From contig JALJCQ010000030.1 of NCBI GenBank assembly GCA_023091665.1, positions 560,501 through 624,500 on the forward strand: a stretch of 64,000 nucleotides of DNA. The letters run 5' to 3'. Both the position numbers and the translations under genes were made by a program. This document shows positions 33,001 through 43,116 of this stretch, piece after piece. The notes beneath the pieces were generated by a model that saw only the letters and a program-made list of their open reading frames with translations, did no database searches and was not told the origin of the DNA. Each line of letters opens with the position of its first letter. Within the stretch, counting starts at the first letter, position 1. The DNA is from Pythium myriotylum. Lineage: Eukaryota; Oomycota; Peronosporomycetes; Pythiales; Pythiaceae.

Positions 33001-34399
33001 ATCGCAGGAATTCAATGAAGCGGGAGAGAATGGCCTGCATCATATGGAACTGCTCTTGTTCCTCCGTGTCTTCTGTCACGCGGTACACGTCAGCATCACA
33101 AAGAGCCTTGAAAAGTGATTCGTACACGCTCACGAGCATCGAGACGGCTTCCTGTTCGCCTTTCTCTTGTCGGACCGCCTGAAAAGCACCGAAAGTGACA
33201 CCACACAGCTCAGCCCAGAACTTGAACGGCGAGTAAGCAGTTGACGTTGTCGCAATGACATTAGCGACGCGTTTCTTGCTGCTCTTGACATCTGACCGTG
33301 TATCCTCGATCTTTTCATTCGCAGCGGCACGAATGCGCGCCGAGAATCCGCCGACAAGAACCTCGACAAGCGAGCCTATTGATTCCTTGGCATCCAAAGG
33401 CACGACTGAGTCACTCAGAAACGCTTTGAGTTCGTCGAAGAGATGGCGTTGGTACGAAACCAACGAATCCGCTTTGTCACCTGCGCCTGGCTTTCGCTTC
33501 TGCTTTTTGTGTTTGTGCTGCGCACTCTCGTCGTCCTCGGTCGCTTGCCACAGTCGAATGTTTACCAGCGCACCTTCGAACTCGCGCAGGTGCTCACTGT
33601 CGAAGAGTGCGTCAACAATAATACGGTCAAGCATGCGGAGAATCTCGTCCACTCCGTCAATCGAGCGGTGTGACAGCAATGCGTGGCGGTAGCCTACGAC
33701 CTCACGGAAAGATGTCTTGGCGATCGCGACGAAGACCTTCTTCTTGTTGACTTGCGAGGACTGCAGCTCCTGGAAAACGCGCACGATCGCACGCACCAAC
33801 GCGACAAGTTCTCGCTGCGCTGGCGATTCCTTCAGCTGCTTGAACGCAGCCGTGCACGCGCGCTGCATGAACGCCGAATAGACATTAGTCGGCGGCTTGT
33901 ACATCGTGAAGCTCGGCACGTCAGTCGTGGCCATCGCAAACAGGAACACGAAGATCTGCTGCACGTCTACGATCGCATCGAGCGCGTCTTCCGCGTTCTC
34001 GACCACGCTCTCGAGCGTGTCGGCCATGGCGGCGAGCAGCAAGTTGCAGGCGTTGAGCGGGATCGCGAGGCTGCCGGTCTCGCCGGCCGTCGCACGCAGC
34101 GCCTTGAGCCCGAGATGCAGCAGCGTAAGCACGGCGCGACTGTGGCTCTTGCCGTCGTCGTTGCGCGTGGGCTTGGCCACGAGATGCAGCGCGAAGTGCA
34201 CGAGCTCGGTGGCGAGGCGGTCGGCCGGGACGTTGCACTTGGCCGCGGCCGCGCGCAGCGACGCGAGCTCGTCGCCGCGCAGCAGCGAGACGCCCGTCTG
34301 CAGCAGTTTCGCGTCGGCCTCGTGGGCGCGGCGCGCCGAGCGCCAGCGCAGCAGCGCGAGCGTCGCCTCCCACTCCGTCGCCATCGCTTCCAGGGGCAT
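30098..34399 (-). CDS. URB2: URB2/NPA2-like ribosome biogenesis protein
   Basis: Single-exon 1433-residue alpha-helical protein. The C-terminal region carries the Urb2/Npa2 signature: GVFALLEICSQFEKEQLYASL followed by LDSTGKSLLKSL and a short YRYAGKV end (quoted in parts). Urb2 acts in the nucleolus in early 60S pre-ribosome assembly. Other features are a Lys-rich patch (KHKKQKRK, about residue 300) that could be a nuclear localisation signal. The frame is open to 34576, but residues before 34399 look like translated promoter sequence; the next in-frame ATG at 34384 is also possible. The size agrees with the family. Divergent from the vWA gene. Confidence 0.8.
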   Translation of the reverse strand: MPLEAMATEWEATLALLRWRSARRAHEADAKLLQTGVSLLRGDELASLRAAAAKCNVPADRLATELVHFALHLVAKPTRNDDGKSHSRAVLTLLHLGLKALRATAGETGSLAIPLNACNLLLAAMADTLESVVENAEDALDAIVDVQQIFVFLFAMATTDVPSFTMYKPPTNVYSAFMQRACTAAFKQLKESPAQRELVALVRAIVRVFQELQSSQVNKKKVFVAIAKTSFREVVGYRHALLSHRSIDGVDEILRMLDRIIVDALFDSEHLREFEGALVNIRLWQATEDDESAQHKHKKQKRKPGAGDKADSLVSYQRHLFDELKAFLSDSVVPLDAKESIGSLVEVLVGGFSARIRAAANEKIEDTRSDVKSSKKRVANVIATTSTAYSPFKFWAELCGVTFGAFQAVRQEKGEQEAVSMLVSVYESLFKALCDADVYRVTEDTEEQEQFHMMQAILSRFIEFLRSDEYKAVAATTSAVTTTRVCSIISNAVRCTPNLVNSSLVSIFEVMGACSSVENAASDAMIQLLHAYESMRLIDSFLRSCCATEDDNAEVSSGLLSIFSHAKAESTLRRTYMTLPPGQLEIVWRLLTDKLAILCGSRDSEKVVAKMALVRSLFAVFLQEIHITPQNRAKVGDLVTESHEKLLVTLSSRATRFQSKKGKKNHDNEFSIVERQLFSMFGEFLALYDGLTPAIRAQTLDIVLSSLETKLFPIMRSLLTGEDDHTVGAAAGIVKIGVHTLRRNTTDAGVAKNVAKLIVDRVIGWRCWDAVAFYLPELVQDIDDVEATALYVELVRSFLCLDSGMAASERILHDAAFYEIAPFQRVAPQVFATVVSAKDFADERTTVKRFFDHLTVIPVGYLRVDQDGSGDLLGAALNVHMGIARSKQSGDTETLLSVAQWIERYLVATATASENAQLQKSISAWAQFLLIEAITFDGSSTRLVKIAVSYLTSPDAGESAHSALEKVFSRLLAQKTTRGYETSALVLEAFASIEDKHSTVTSSKFVDVLIANIESNPSIVTAHDSETSFQVLTALVKYAATLPENALNPALHDRRSKISALMGSHVSSALAAAMQRIVGDQDSTESRHRFFSTFCESFHLLRPTVTLETFGCLLAVALVLASTSAESDTRNDQPLACLVQHANKDEFRLLVSTLRRELLVPSSDRMIAALKALVFLLETDRKLSISRRQVLSDAKASFVEMFIQIFSRTLNQRSTDHATALCVWNLRVFALFFCKAELFTWKSQELLQVFIGFQPLNVISAQLKADANSKVWSPTRIHQVWLLSYTLLLRIVRHHFASLVNGIPHMVDASNALLRVLVATSASASATNDSETTAYTLEWSSNLARLYGYLKPQDAALRKHVVYLLLTYLRGVTQGKLSLAVQQKLRSGVFALLEICSQFEKEQLYASLDSTGKSLLKSLDTSYKLTYRYAGKV

Positions 34400-34686
34400 G
34401 TTGCCGTGTGGATTGGTGTGACGGTCGGTTCGATTGAACCGGAACGAACCGTTCCACGCTGGATGTACTGATATCGCGCTTGTAGAGGTAAAGTATGGAT
34501 ATACGAGAATAGGGTAGAATGATGGTAGTGCGAACCCAGTGAGAATGATGGTCTTGTCGAACGGTGAACCCATCATTCACTTCGGTATATCAGAAAGGGG
34601 TTAAATAACCTCAATATCTCTTTCTCCTCGTTGGTGCATGTTTCTCTCGTCTCCAGTTTTCCAGCTTCTCGACTAAGTGCACGCTC

Positions 34687-35975
34687 ATGGGGAACAAGCC
34701 CACGACCGCAAGCGGCGGCAGCCGCGAGAACAAGAACCTCAACCAAGCGATCCCGGACCAGTACGAGACGTTCGGTGCGTCGCGCTCGATGTGGTCTAAC
34801 CGCGCAGCTGGTCGTCTAACCGTGCAGTTGTCACCTTCGTTAGCCCAACTGCAGGAGGCGCTTCGGTAGGAAACGACATGGACCCAAGGCGACGCCAAAT
34901 GCTCTAACTGTATCGGCGCGCTCTAGTGCTCAAGGCCTCGAGTCCTCGAACCTCATCTTAGGAGTGCGTTCAAACGCCATGGTGTGGCTGGGTTGCACAT
35001 ATAGGGTCTAACCTGTGCGTCTGATGGTTAGATTGACTACACCAAGTCTAATACCGTGCGTGGCCTAACCAGTATTCGACGACATCTGTTGACTAACCTG
35101 TATGACCTAACCTAGTGGACAGGCAGGCACTCGTTCAATGGCAAGTGTCTCCACGACGTGGACCCAACGAACGCCGTGCTGAACCCGTACCAGGTCGGTC
35201 TCACTTGCCTGTAGCTGCTCACGAGCTCCTCGAGCCAATACCCTTCTAACTCGTTGTGTTATCACAGAGCGTCATTGCGATCGTTGGGCGTACGCTTGAG
35301 CCGTTCGACGACGACAACTTGATACCGGCCTTTGGCTTTGGTGACTCGACGACGGGCGACAAGGCAGTCTTCCCGTTCAACCAGAATGGTAAGCCATGCC
35401 ATGGCTTTGACGAAGTTCTCCGGCGCTACGGCGAGATCACGCCCAAGCTCGCGCTCGCGGGGCCGACCAACTTCGCGCCGATCATCTACGAAGCCATCCG
35501 CCAAGTCAAGGCCACCCACTCGTACCACATCCTCGTGATCATCGCAGACGGCCAGGTCACCAACGAGAAAGAGACAGCTGCGGCTATTGTCGAGGCCTCC
35601 AAGCACGCACTATGTACGAGCTGAGAAATATCGTAGCTTCATGAGAAGGTGGCGGCTAACGGATACGTGGTTCGTAGCAATCGTTGTGGTCGGCGTGGGC
35701 GACGGGCCGTGGGAGCTGATGGAGCACTACGATGACACGCTACCGGCGCGGCGATTCGATAACTTCCAGTTTGTTGACTTCAACCGCGTGATGAAGCTGA
35801 ATCGGATCAAGCCCGACGTTGGATTCGCTACAGCTGCGATGATGGAGATTCCAGGTACTGTACTGTACTTTCTGAAACCTTTTGTCGCTGCGGTGGCGGA
35901 AACTGGACTTACTGACTGTTCTCTCGACAACCAGAGCAATTCAAAATCATCCGCAAGCTTGGTTATCTGAACTAG
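34687..35975 (+). CDS. Copine/RGLG-type vWA-domain protein, eight exons with microexons
   Basis: Exons 34687-34774, 34844-34865 (22 bases), 34927-34963, 35032-35055 (24 bases), 35116-35193, 35268-35613, 35678-35854 and 35935-35975 join into 270 residues. The protein begins MGNKP, a likely N-myristoylation signal, and then is almost entirely a copine-type vWA domain: [77 protein letters not shown] and [12 protein letters not shown]. The MIDAS-like residues D-x-T-x-S (DYTKS) are present. Plant RGLG proteins add a RING E3 domain after this; none is found here, nor copine C2 domains. Role: probably membrane-linked protein binding. The introns carry CTAAC branch-point motifs. A large 3' part is duplicated at 38081-38770. 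Confidence 0.88.
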
Positions 35976-36154
35976 CAGCAGTGCACAGGTCACGTTTCTT
36001 TATCAAAGATGGAATGAATGGTGTCCAGGCTTTATCCAAATCTTCTCTCGTACAGCTTGCGTGAAGGTGGCCAGGGAAGTGTAGTTGCCACACGTAGGGT
36101 CAGCATTGCTCCAAGTCCTGACAGGCCTCCAGCTGTGCTGTGACCATCGTTGTC
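35464..36154 (+). repeat. Segmental duplication, source copy
   Basis: This segment, from within exon 6 of the vWA gene to ~180 bases past its stop, recurs almost unchanged at 38081-38770 in the same orientation. Introns and non-coding flank are copied along with exons, so the copy is DNA-based. Confidence 0.9.
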
Positions 36155-36800
36155 CACTGCACGCAGTGTCACGCCACCTTTTGTTTTGCACGCTGCAGTG
36201 CATGACGACGGTGCGGGTGTGCAAAACAAAAGGTGGCGTGAGGAAGGCACCTCGGGTCGTCAATCTTGTAGTCTCACGAGCGACATGGTCTATGCTGAAA
36301 CTGTCTCGGGAGTACTTTCACTTGGTTTGCCGGGTCGCAAAAGTCTGTCCTTGGCCACGGCTGGTACCACAAAGCGTATGTTGTTGCTTTCAGGACAATG
36401 AAACCTACGATAACAGTCTCACGGGGCCAGTATCGCAGACGAAATGCAAGTAAATGGCATGGTACCTCTTTCCCAACTCCATGCCAAGATTGACGAGGCG
36501 TTGATACCTCCTCTCAAACAACAACTTGACGTCTCTCGATGGATCTACAGCTTGCATGCGTGAATGGTAGGCATTCTGTTGCCCGAGGGCGTGATCGTTG
36601 ACGAGGGAGCGACCTACAGAGTCTCCACGGGTTCGTGGAAGATGTAATACTCGATGTCCAGTATTACCAACCATAGCTCATCGCGTTCGTCGGCTTTGCG
36701 TTCACCGTTTCGCGCAACTTCAACATCCTCGCTTTTGTTTGATGGTGGTAACCCTCGGTTTCACACTCATAGCATACCACCACGGCTGATTTGAACAGTC
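36155..36800 (+). pseudogene. Decayed LRR-kinase remnant, copy 1
   Basis: Pieces align by eye to the 43424-46176 LRR-kinase gene: the APRVV-type N-terminal exon (36248-36330), the next exon with its GC donor (36412-36450), a LTSLD-type LRR piece (~36515-36545) and then a jump into the kinase part (~36665-36730, VRL-FIGF-like). Most LRR exons, the transmembrane segment and much of the kinase are missing, and frames are broken. The same internal junction occurs in the copy at 51050-52090, so both stem from one already defective ancestor. A palindrome (36170-36240) sits in its first exon. Confidence 0.65.
36170..36240. repeat. Palindrome F1 (22-bp arms, 27-base loop)
   Basis: Perfect arms at 36170-36191 and 36219-36240 start CACGCCACC and end GGTGGCGTG. 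The loop holds an inverted copy (36195-36213) of the sequence at 36142-36160. The same structure recurs at 51114-51184. Confidence 0.9.
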
Positions 36801-37015
36801 CCAACAACTCCAACTTCCTCTCGGAAACCGGACATTTTGGCACACGCCAATAGTGTATTCGAGCGTTTTATTTTGGTAAGATACTCAAAGTTTCGAGTTG
36901 ACGCGCCGAATCGGAACGTGACGCGCGCATCATGCTGCAGCGGCTGCATCTTCGACCATGTGGTATCGTTCCAACCGTCTAACAACGGCACGCCATCTCT
37001 TTATCACACCATTGC

Positions 37016-37873
37016 TCAGAATTTGATGCGCCTGCCCGGAGTTCGGATCATCGTACGCTTCGTGGCACACTTGTATACTTGCGTGTTGAAGATATCGGGT
37101 GGTATTGGTCGCAACGCAGCGTGGTTTCTCAAGAAACTCTTACACAAGGTGTAAAAGCGTGCAGGCCAGGCGACCACCGTGACGATGAGATGGTCCGGAA
37201 GGTAGTATCCGTGTCTCCCAGTCGTTGATACGAGCGTGAGCTCCTCGATGTACGTAGGCAAAAACAGAGCTCGTCGATAACTGAAGCGCATGTTATTCGA
37301 AAGCAGCTGCTCCAGTTGGTAGCCGCAGTCTCCCTTGTGTGCTGATAGTCTTCCGATCTTGGGTGGTGTGTTCTTCGTCGGAATGCGTCGGCGCTTGCGG
37401 TATGGCTCGTTACGATACACATACTTGAGAAAGCGTAGAATAAGCTCCGTCAGTGAGTGGGCCACCTCATGCAGCCCTTTCACAAGCAGCAAAAACGTAG
37501 CTTTGTTTGTGTAGTCTTGATCGGTTGCCGGCCGATCAATCAAGATGCTCGTATCCAGTGTAATCCCGCGCGTTTCGACTTCGTACTGACCAAATTCGTC
37601 AACCAGTCCGGCACCATCGATGGTGATTGTCCGCCATTCGGCAGGGACAGGATGCGCAGTTGTCCACGCCATCCATTGATCGCGCGTATCGGCTTCTGTC
37701 CACTGGAATTGAAGCGCCACAGCGAACGCACCGCAGAGATCGAAGAACAAGTCGGCAAAGTCTGCCGAATTGAGAGCCGCCTCGATCATGTCTAGCGCTT
37801 GGTCAAAGACACCTGGCAGCGCAGACACGGCATGCGTGGGCCGAACGACCGCGAATGGCATGTTGGGCAACAT
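37016..37873 (-). CDS. Orphan protein with an HExxH zinc-site motif
   Basis: About 285 residues from the ATG at 37873 (a second at 37861); the frame is open and compositionally protein-like. I do not recognise the family. The centre reads LLLVKGLHEVAHSLTELILR, a helix with HEVAH (HExxH), the zinc site of zincin metallopeptidases; downstream GDCGYQLEQL offers a possible third ligand Glu. There is no signal peptide or membrane helix. Upstream, another frame (about 38060-37900 minus: PGEEYFNLVTKLGVDLVKV) looks coding and shifts into this frame near 37890, so the gene may be 5'-truncated or frameshifted, with the break close to the duplicated vWA fragment. A metallopeptidase role is inferred only. 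Confidence 0.5.
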   Translation of the reverse strand: MLPNMPFAVVRPTHAVSALPGVFDQALDMIEAALNSADFADLFFDLCGAFAVALQFQWTEADTRDQWMAWTTAHPVPAEWRTITIDGAGLVDEFGQYEVETRGITLDTSILIDRPATDQDYTNKATFLLLVKGLHEVAHSLTELILRFLKYVYRNEPYRKRRRIPTKNTPPKIGRLSAHKGDCGYQLEQLLSNNMRFSYRRALFLPTYIEELTLVSTTGRHGYYLPDHLIVTVVAWPARFYTLCKSFLRNHAALRPIPPDIFNTQVYKCATKRTMIRTPGRRIKF

Positions 37874-38080
37874 GCCGAGCGAGAAAGTGTGTGACAAAGT
37901 TCCGACGAATCGCTCGCTCGATTCGGATTGGCTGAAATATAGGTCACTTTCACGAGGTCCACGCCGAGCTTAGTGACCAAGTTGAAGTACTCTTCTCCCG
38001 GAGGCTGACGCGGCGGGAATCTCCCGTTCTGTCTGTTGATTGGCTGCTTGCTGAGGGAGGATATGGTTCGGGCATATTGG

Positions 38081-38770
38081 CGACCAACTTTGCGTCGATC
38101 ATCTACGAAGCCATCCGCCAAGTCAAGGCCACCCACTCGTACACATCCTCGTGATCATCGCAGACGGCCAGGTCACCAACGAGAAAGAGACAGCTGCGGC
38201 TATTGTCGAGGCCTCCAAGCACGCACTATGTACGAGCTGAGAAATATCGTAGCTTCATGAGAAGGTGGCGGCTAACGGATACGTGGTTCGTAGCAATCGT
38301 TGTGGTCGGCGTGGGCGACGGGCCGTGGGAGCTGATGGAGCACTACGATGACACGCTACCGGCGCGGCGATTCGATAACTTCTAGTTTGTTGACTTCAAC
38401 CGCGTGATGAAGCTGAATCGGATCAAGCCCGACGTTGGATTCGCTACAGCTGCGATGATGGAGATTCCAGGTACTGTACTGTACTTTCTGAAACCTTTTG
38501 TCGCTGCGGTGGCGGAAACTGGACTTACTGACTGTTCTCTCGACAACCAGAGCAATTCAAAATCATCCGCAAGCTTGGTTATCTGAACTAGCAGCAGTGC
38601 ACAGGTCACGTTTCTTTATCAAAGATGGAATGAATGGTGTCCAGGCTTTATCCAAATCTTCTCTCGTACAGCTTGCGTGAAGGTGGCCAGGGAAGTGTAG
38701 TTGCCACACGTAGGGTCAGCATTGCTCCAAGTCCTGACAGGCCTCCAGCTGTGCTGTGACCATCGTTGTC
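38081..38770 (+). pseudogene. Duplicated 3' part of the vWA gene, disabled
   Basis: Nearly identical to 35464-36154, including introns and 3' flank. Two lesions are visible: loss of one C in the string CGTACCACATCC (near 38141), which shifts the frame, and CAG to TAG in the stretch for DNFQF (near 38383). The 5' exons are absent. Sequence matches again stop sharply at GTTGTC (38765-38770). High identity in non-coding parts means the duplication is recent. Confidence 0.9.
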
Positions 38771-38793
38771 TGTTGATATTGATCAATAATCTC

Positions 38794-38960
38794 GCAGATT
38801 CCAGGCACTTTATGAGACCTTTCTTTCGGCGACGAATTGATCTGACTGTTTGCTCAACGCAGAGCAATTCAAAATCATTCGGAAGCTTGGTTGCCTCAAT
38901 TAGCAAAGTGCCCAAGCGGTTTGCTGATCTATGATGAATGGTATTTTGGATTTATTCGCA
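38794..38960 (+). pseudogene. Second, older remnant of the vWA gene 3' end
   Basis: The last intron, last exon (AGCAATTCAAAATCATTCGG) and 3' flank of the vWA gene are recognisable but with many substitutions. It directly follows the recent copy, giving two tandem remnants of different age. Confidence 0.65.
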
Positions 38961-38970
38961 TAATTTTTGC

Positions 38971-41954
38971 TCACACTTTCCGCAGCTCGTTCACCAGCTC
39001 GATGAACGTTGGCCGGCCCACGGGATAGTAATCCAGACAACGAACAACAAGATCGCGTAGGCGTCGAGGACTCATTGCCGTCATTTTGGGCTTCAGCTTG
39101 CCAGCACTCACCAGTAGCGCAATCTGTGTGCTGGCCATCGAAGCCTCGGAAGATGATGCATTCTCAGCAGCATATGGATGCGAACAACGATCCATTTCTA
39201 CCAACAACACGCCAAACGAGTACACGTCAGCCTTCTCGCTGTACCGCTCACCGCGCAAAATCTCCGGCGCAATCCACGCAAGCGTGCCGATCTCTCCGGT
39301 CATTGTCGTCGAACTAGATGGCACCGCGCGGCTGGTGCCAAAGTCGCTGAGTTTGGCATTGCTTTCCTCACCTAACAAGACATTGCGTGCCTTGAGATCT
39401 CGATGAATGATTGGAGGTTGAAATGAGTGCAGATACACCATCGCTTGGGCAACGTCAATGGCAATTGCTCTTTTCGGCTTGAGTTTTGGCGAGTATTCAG
39501 TCCATTGTGATGGATGCGATTGAGGGCCCGCATCACGGAGTGCTGTATAGAGATCACCTCCAGCCATGTACTCCATAATGACCGTCATATCACGTAGACT
39601 GTTGTACGAGATACCGATAAACTCGACAATTTGCGGGTGCTGCAGCTTTGCGGAGAGCCGAATCTCATCCACAAAGCCACCCAGAATAGTGGCGTCTCTC
39701 GCTAACTCTGGAAGTAGCTGCTTTGCCGCGACATATTGGCCTCTGTATCGCGCAAGATGCACTACGCCATTTCCACCGCGACTTAACACCTGAAGAACCG
39801 AAACCTCGCTGTTGTCGATGCGTAGCATCAAGAGGTCGCTGTCGTTCAAGGGATCGTTGCTGGAAAGTCTACCTGATGTAGTCTTTGCCGTGTTGGCTTC
39901 CGAGGGCGCCCCCCTAGCGAGCTCAAAGCCGGGCGATCCATTGGCACCTCGTTGTTGCTTGTTTCCACGTCTCACGAATATCCAAATGATACCGCACCCT
40001 ATAACGCAGGCGGCACTTATCAAGACCATGATCAGTGTCGAGTGGTCTCTCGTGTCGTTTGCCGACCCACTTGCATTTCCCGAGGGAGATTGTGCCGGAA
40101 AATGCTGATCAGATGAGTTTGACTGATCGAGGGGCGCGCTGCCCGCATTCTCGGTTCGTGAAGGCTCAGGGGTAATACTCCATTCAAATCTGCTCGGAAA
40201 TGTATCAAATGTTTTAGATATTTGAAGAGCGCTTGCGGGTTGACGCATCACATACCCTGTTGTGTCAAGCGAGCCACTCTGGACCTGGTCCGTGCCGTTC
40301 TTTGGGTTCATTGGGGGACTGGACGATGAAGTTTCGTCGGGCGAAGGTGTGGAGTCTTTGATACTCGGCGAATTTGAGGGTGCAGGCGTGGGTGAGTTGG
40401 TTTCCGTGCTGATAGTCGTGTCTAAACCACCTCCACGGACATATTTTTGTTGGAATCGTTCATCTACAATGCGGCATCCACGCATGGGTTTAGTCGTGTG
40501 TGGACGGATCAGCCGCACGTGTTAGTGTGAAAGCCTCACCGCTGATAACGCAGGCGGGAATGCCATTAGATGGCAGCAGAACTCGGGTGGCAGTCGTATC
40601 GTTGCACTTCGGCTGATTGACCTTTAGTTTGGGGAAGGTCATGGCTTGAAGTGTAGGAAGATCCGACCTACACACTTCGAACACTGAGATTGCATTTAAA
40701 TCGAGTGATCTGTGCGGTTTGGTTCGTTTAGAGATGCATCAAAGATGATCCATAGCAGTGGAGGACTCACAGTCTCTTGAGGTTTGAAGAAAACCGAACA
40801 CCAGTAATCGAGGTCAGCTGGCAACCGATACAAGAGCTTTCGAAGGGTCAAAGTAAATCAGCCTCGTTTGACTCTCTGCCCATGAGCTTATAGGGAACTC
40901 ACAACTCGGAGAGTTTGTCACCCCAAATGATTCCTTTCAGAGATCCGATAACATTGCTGGACATGTCGCTGTTATGCTCACAGTCCATCAGAATAAATCC
41001 TCATTCCTATGGATTCAAAATATTTTGCCGTATACTTACAGGCTGTCAAGTTGGGATGGCACCTCGAAGTTGAGGCTTGAGAACTTGTTTTCGGATAGGG
41101 ACCTATTATAATAGTATGGCTTTGGAATTTGACGAGTTTGGTGCATGCAAATCGAGTGTCACTCACAGCGACTTAACACTGCTGGGCAGTGCGACATCCG
41201 AGACACTGGCGATGCGGTTCCCGCTGAGCGACCTACCACTCCAACACAAAACATTAGTCTGTCATAAAGTACGTCATTCATACTCACTCTTTGTACTCAC
41301 AAGGACATAAGACCATCCTGGATTTGACCAGGCAGTATCCTTTCGAGCTGATTTGAGCTAAGGTATCTGTCCACGTTTCAAGATAAGTCCAACGCCCAGC
41401 TTCGGAGACCTGAAGACGTCAAGCCGTACAGAATTTGAAGAGACTTCGGGAATGCGAAGCCATCCAGGGACGAGATTTTGTTATCATTGAGTGACCTGCC
41501 GAGAATATCATCAGTGCGTTCACGTTCTTTTCAAAAAGAAAATTCGAGACCCACAGCAAAGAAATGGAGTTTCCCTTTGCGAAGTTTCCACTAGTGATGC
41601 GGTTCCCAGAGAGTATCCTTGGGTAGGTATCAGCAGCATGTTGGAATAGGTATCAGCAGCATGTTAGAAGTGGGCTCCGATGGCTTTGCACTCATACTGC
41701 ACTGACAGATTCTCAACGTCTGGGACGCTCTCAACTTGCTGAACCCCAGCATCTCTAATCTCGAGACTTCCAGGAGACGAGGGCGTGAACTCTTTCACGG
41801 TGCAGTCCGGGCTGAGCACAATCGCATTCGTCGGAGTATTCGGCGAGACCAGCAAAGTCACGACGGACGGCGCCTCCTTGCCCGTGACATCGCACACACG
41901 AGCAGCCACGTGCGGTGCGAGGAGATAAATTACGAGGCTCCACGCAAATCGCAT
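38971..41954 (-). CDS. LRR receptor-like TKL kinase with complete active site
   Basis: Ten exons: 41954-41707, 41617-41555, 41495-41430, 41366-41301, 41232-41167, 41102-41040, 40968-40903, 40836-40771, 40709-40540 and 40463-38971; about 788 residues. Order: signal peptide (MRFAWSLVIYLLAPHVAARV), a domain with CDVTGKEAPSVVTL, seven LRR units of 21-22 residues each on its own exon, a Cys-containing linker ending CVIS, a Ser/Thr/Pro stalk, one transmembrane helix (TLIMVLISAACVIGCGIIW), then a TKL kinase. Kinase residues are intact: VAAKQ lysine, HRDLKARN, DFGTSR, APE. It should sense an extracellular ligand and signal inside. All introns between LRR exons are phase 2. It is divergent from the 43424 paralogue. 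Confidence 0.87.
41624..41669. repeat. Two tandem 23-base units in the first intron of the kinase gene
   Basis: The unit TAGGTATCAGCAGCATGTTGG plus two bases occurs twice in a row, the second copy with one or two changes. Confidence 0.7.
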
Positions 41955-42264
41955 GAGTGTCTTGGCTACAAGAAGTGAACTGTGGGGAGCGCGCTTGGCC
42001 ACACAAGCGACAATCCAGGAATGATACATGTACGACAACAACGCAAGAATGATACGGTTCAATTTTATTTGTTCCTACAAGTTATGTAATCACAAAATGC
42101 AAAACACGTAACTTCTTGCTTTCAAATTTATTATTAATGCACAATAAATTAATTTGTATAGTTTAGATGCGAGAGAGGCTCCCATCGATTCCAGGGATAA
42201 TCGACAACGAACATTAGGATATGGCGGCAACGGTCGGCTTCGCCACTGGTCACCGAGCGACGTT

Positions 42265-42341
42265 GCAGAAAGTTGTGCGTAACAGAGCCGAGTAGGCACC
42301 GACTCGGTGCCTACTCGGCTCTGTTACGCACAACTTTCTGC
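42265..42341. repeat. Palindrome A (38-bp perfect arms, 1-base spacer)
   Basis: Arms 42265-42302 and 42304-42341 are perfectly complementary with a single C between them. An RNA copy would form an uninterrupted 38-bp hairpin. Confidence 0.95.
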
Positions 42342-42522
42342 CTGTTGATTGCATTGGGCACGGAAGCCACACAGTATTCCTTCTGTGAGATACATGTATG
42401 AGTCGGTGAATATTTGGCCCGGATCCAACTCTCTTCGAAGTGACACCTACAATCCACTACAGTGTAGATGCAACGGCGGGCAGAGACGTGTCAACCACGC
42501 CAAGACTCTACACTATTGGATT

Positions 42523-42590
42523 TTACGTCGAGCAATGCTGTTGACAAGTATCCTATGATAGATTCCTGTCAACAGCATTGCTCGAAGTAA
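42523..42590. repeat. Palindrome B (24-bp arms, 20-base loop)
   Basis: Arms 42523-42546 and 42567-42590 pair with one mismatch; the inner 18 bp are perfect (CGAGCAATGCTGTTGACA and its complement). Confidence 0.93.
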
Positions 42591-42874
42591 TATCCTCGGC
42601 TTTCACTAGTTCTGAGCAACTCAGCTAACGCTACTGCGCGAGTTTGAGCGTGGAAGCCCTAAGCAGCATGGCCCTCTCCACGAATTCCTTGGTCTTATCG
42701 ACCGTTATTTCCGGCAGCTTACTTGAAGAGGTCTTTGCTACTGCAGACTTCCTGTGGAATGAGATCAGAGGGGCGTTCTTACAATGTTCTCCACAGCGAA
42801 TCATGTTGTCGGCGACAAGCTTGTATGAACTGAAGTTGTATGATGACTTCGTTGACAGTCCGCTTATCGACAGA

Positions 42875-42938
42875 AAGCTCTTGTTTTTCGGTTTCTTGAA
42901 CTGTTTGAACAGTTGGAAAAACCGAAAAACAAGAGCTT
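42875..42938. repeat. Palindrome C (32-base arms, no real loop)
   Basis: The outer 20 bp are perfect (42875-42894 with 42919-42938, AAGCTCTTGTTTTTCGGTTT). The inner part continues on the same axis with an AACTGTT/AACAGTT pairing and a few mismatches. Confidence 0.92.
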
Positions 42939-43116
42939 GAGTACTGAAGTGGATGGGGATTGTTACATCCCTGGGATACGAGCAGAAACATTGGAGCGAA
43001 TAATTCTACAAGGATGAACCAGAGCCATGTAACTACTATACCAATCACCGCACTGCATGCCCACTCGATCCCAGCCGTTCTGCCTCGTCCCGACGATCTC
43101 ACGATCAGAGAGCAGT

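Noticed and set aside
36085..36453. A 122-codon frame as a small gene
   Set aside because: It is a chance joining of a decayed kinase exon and a palindrome; the same arrangement occurs at 51065-51337 in another broken frame.
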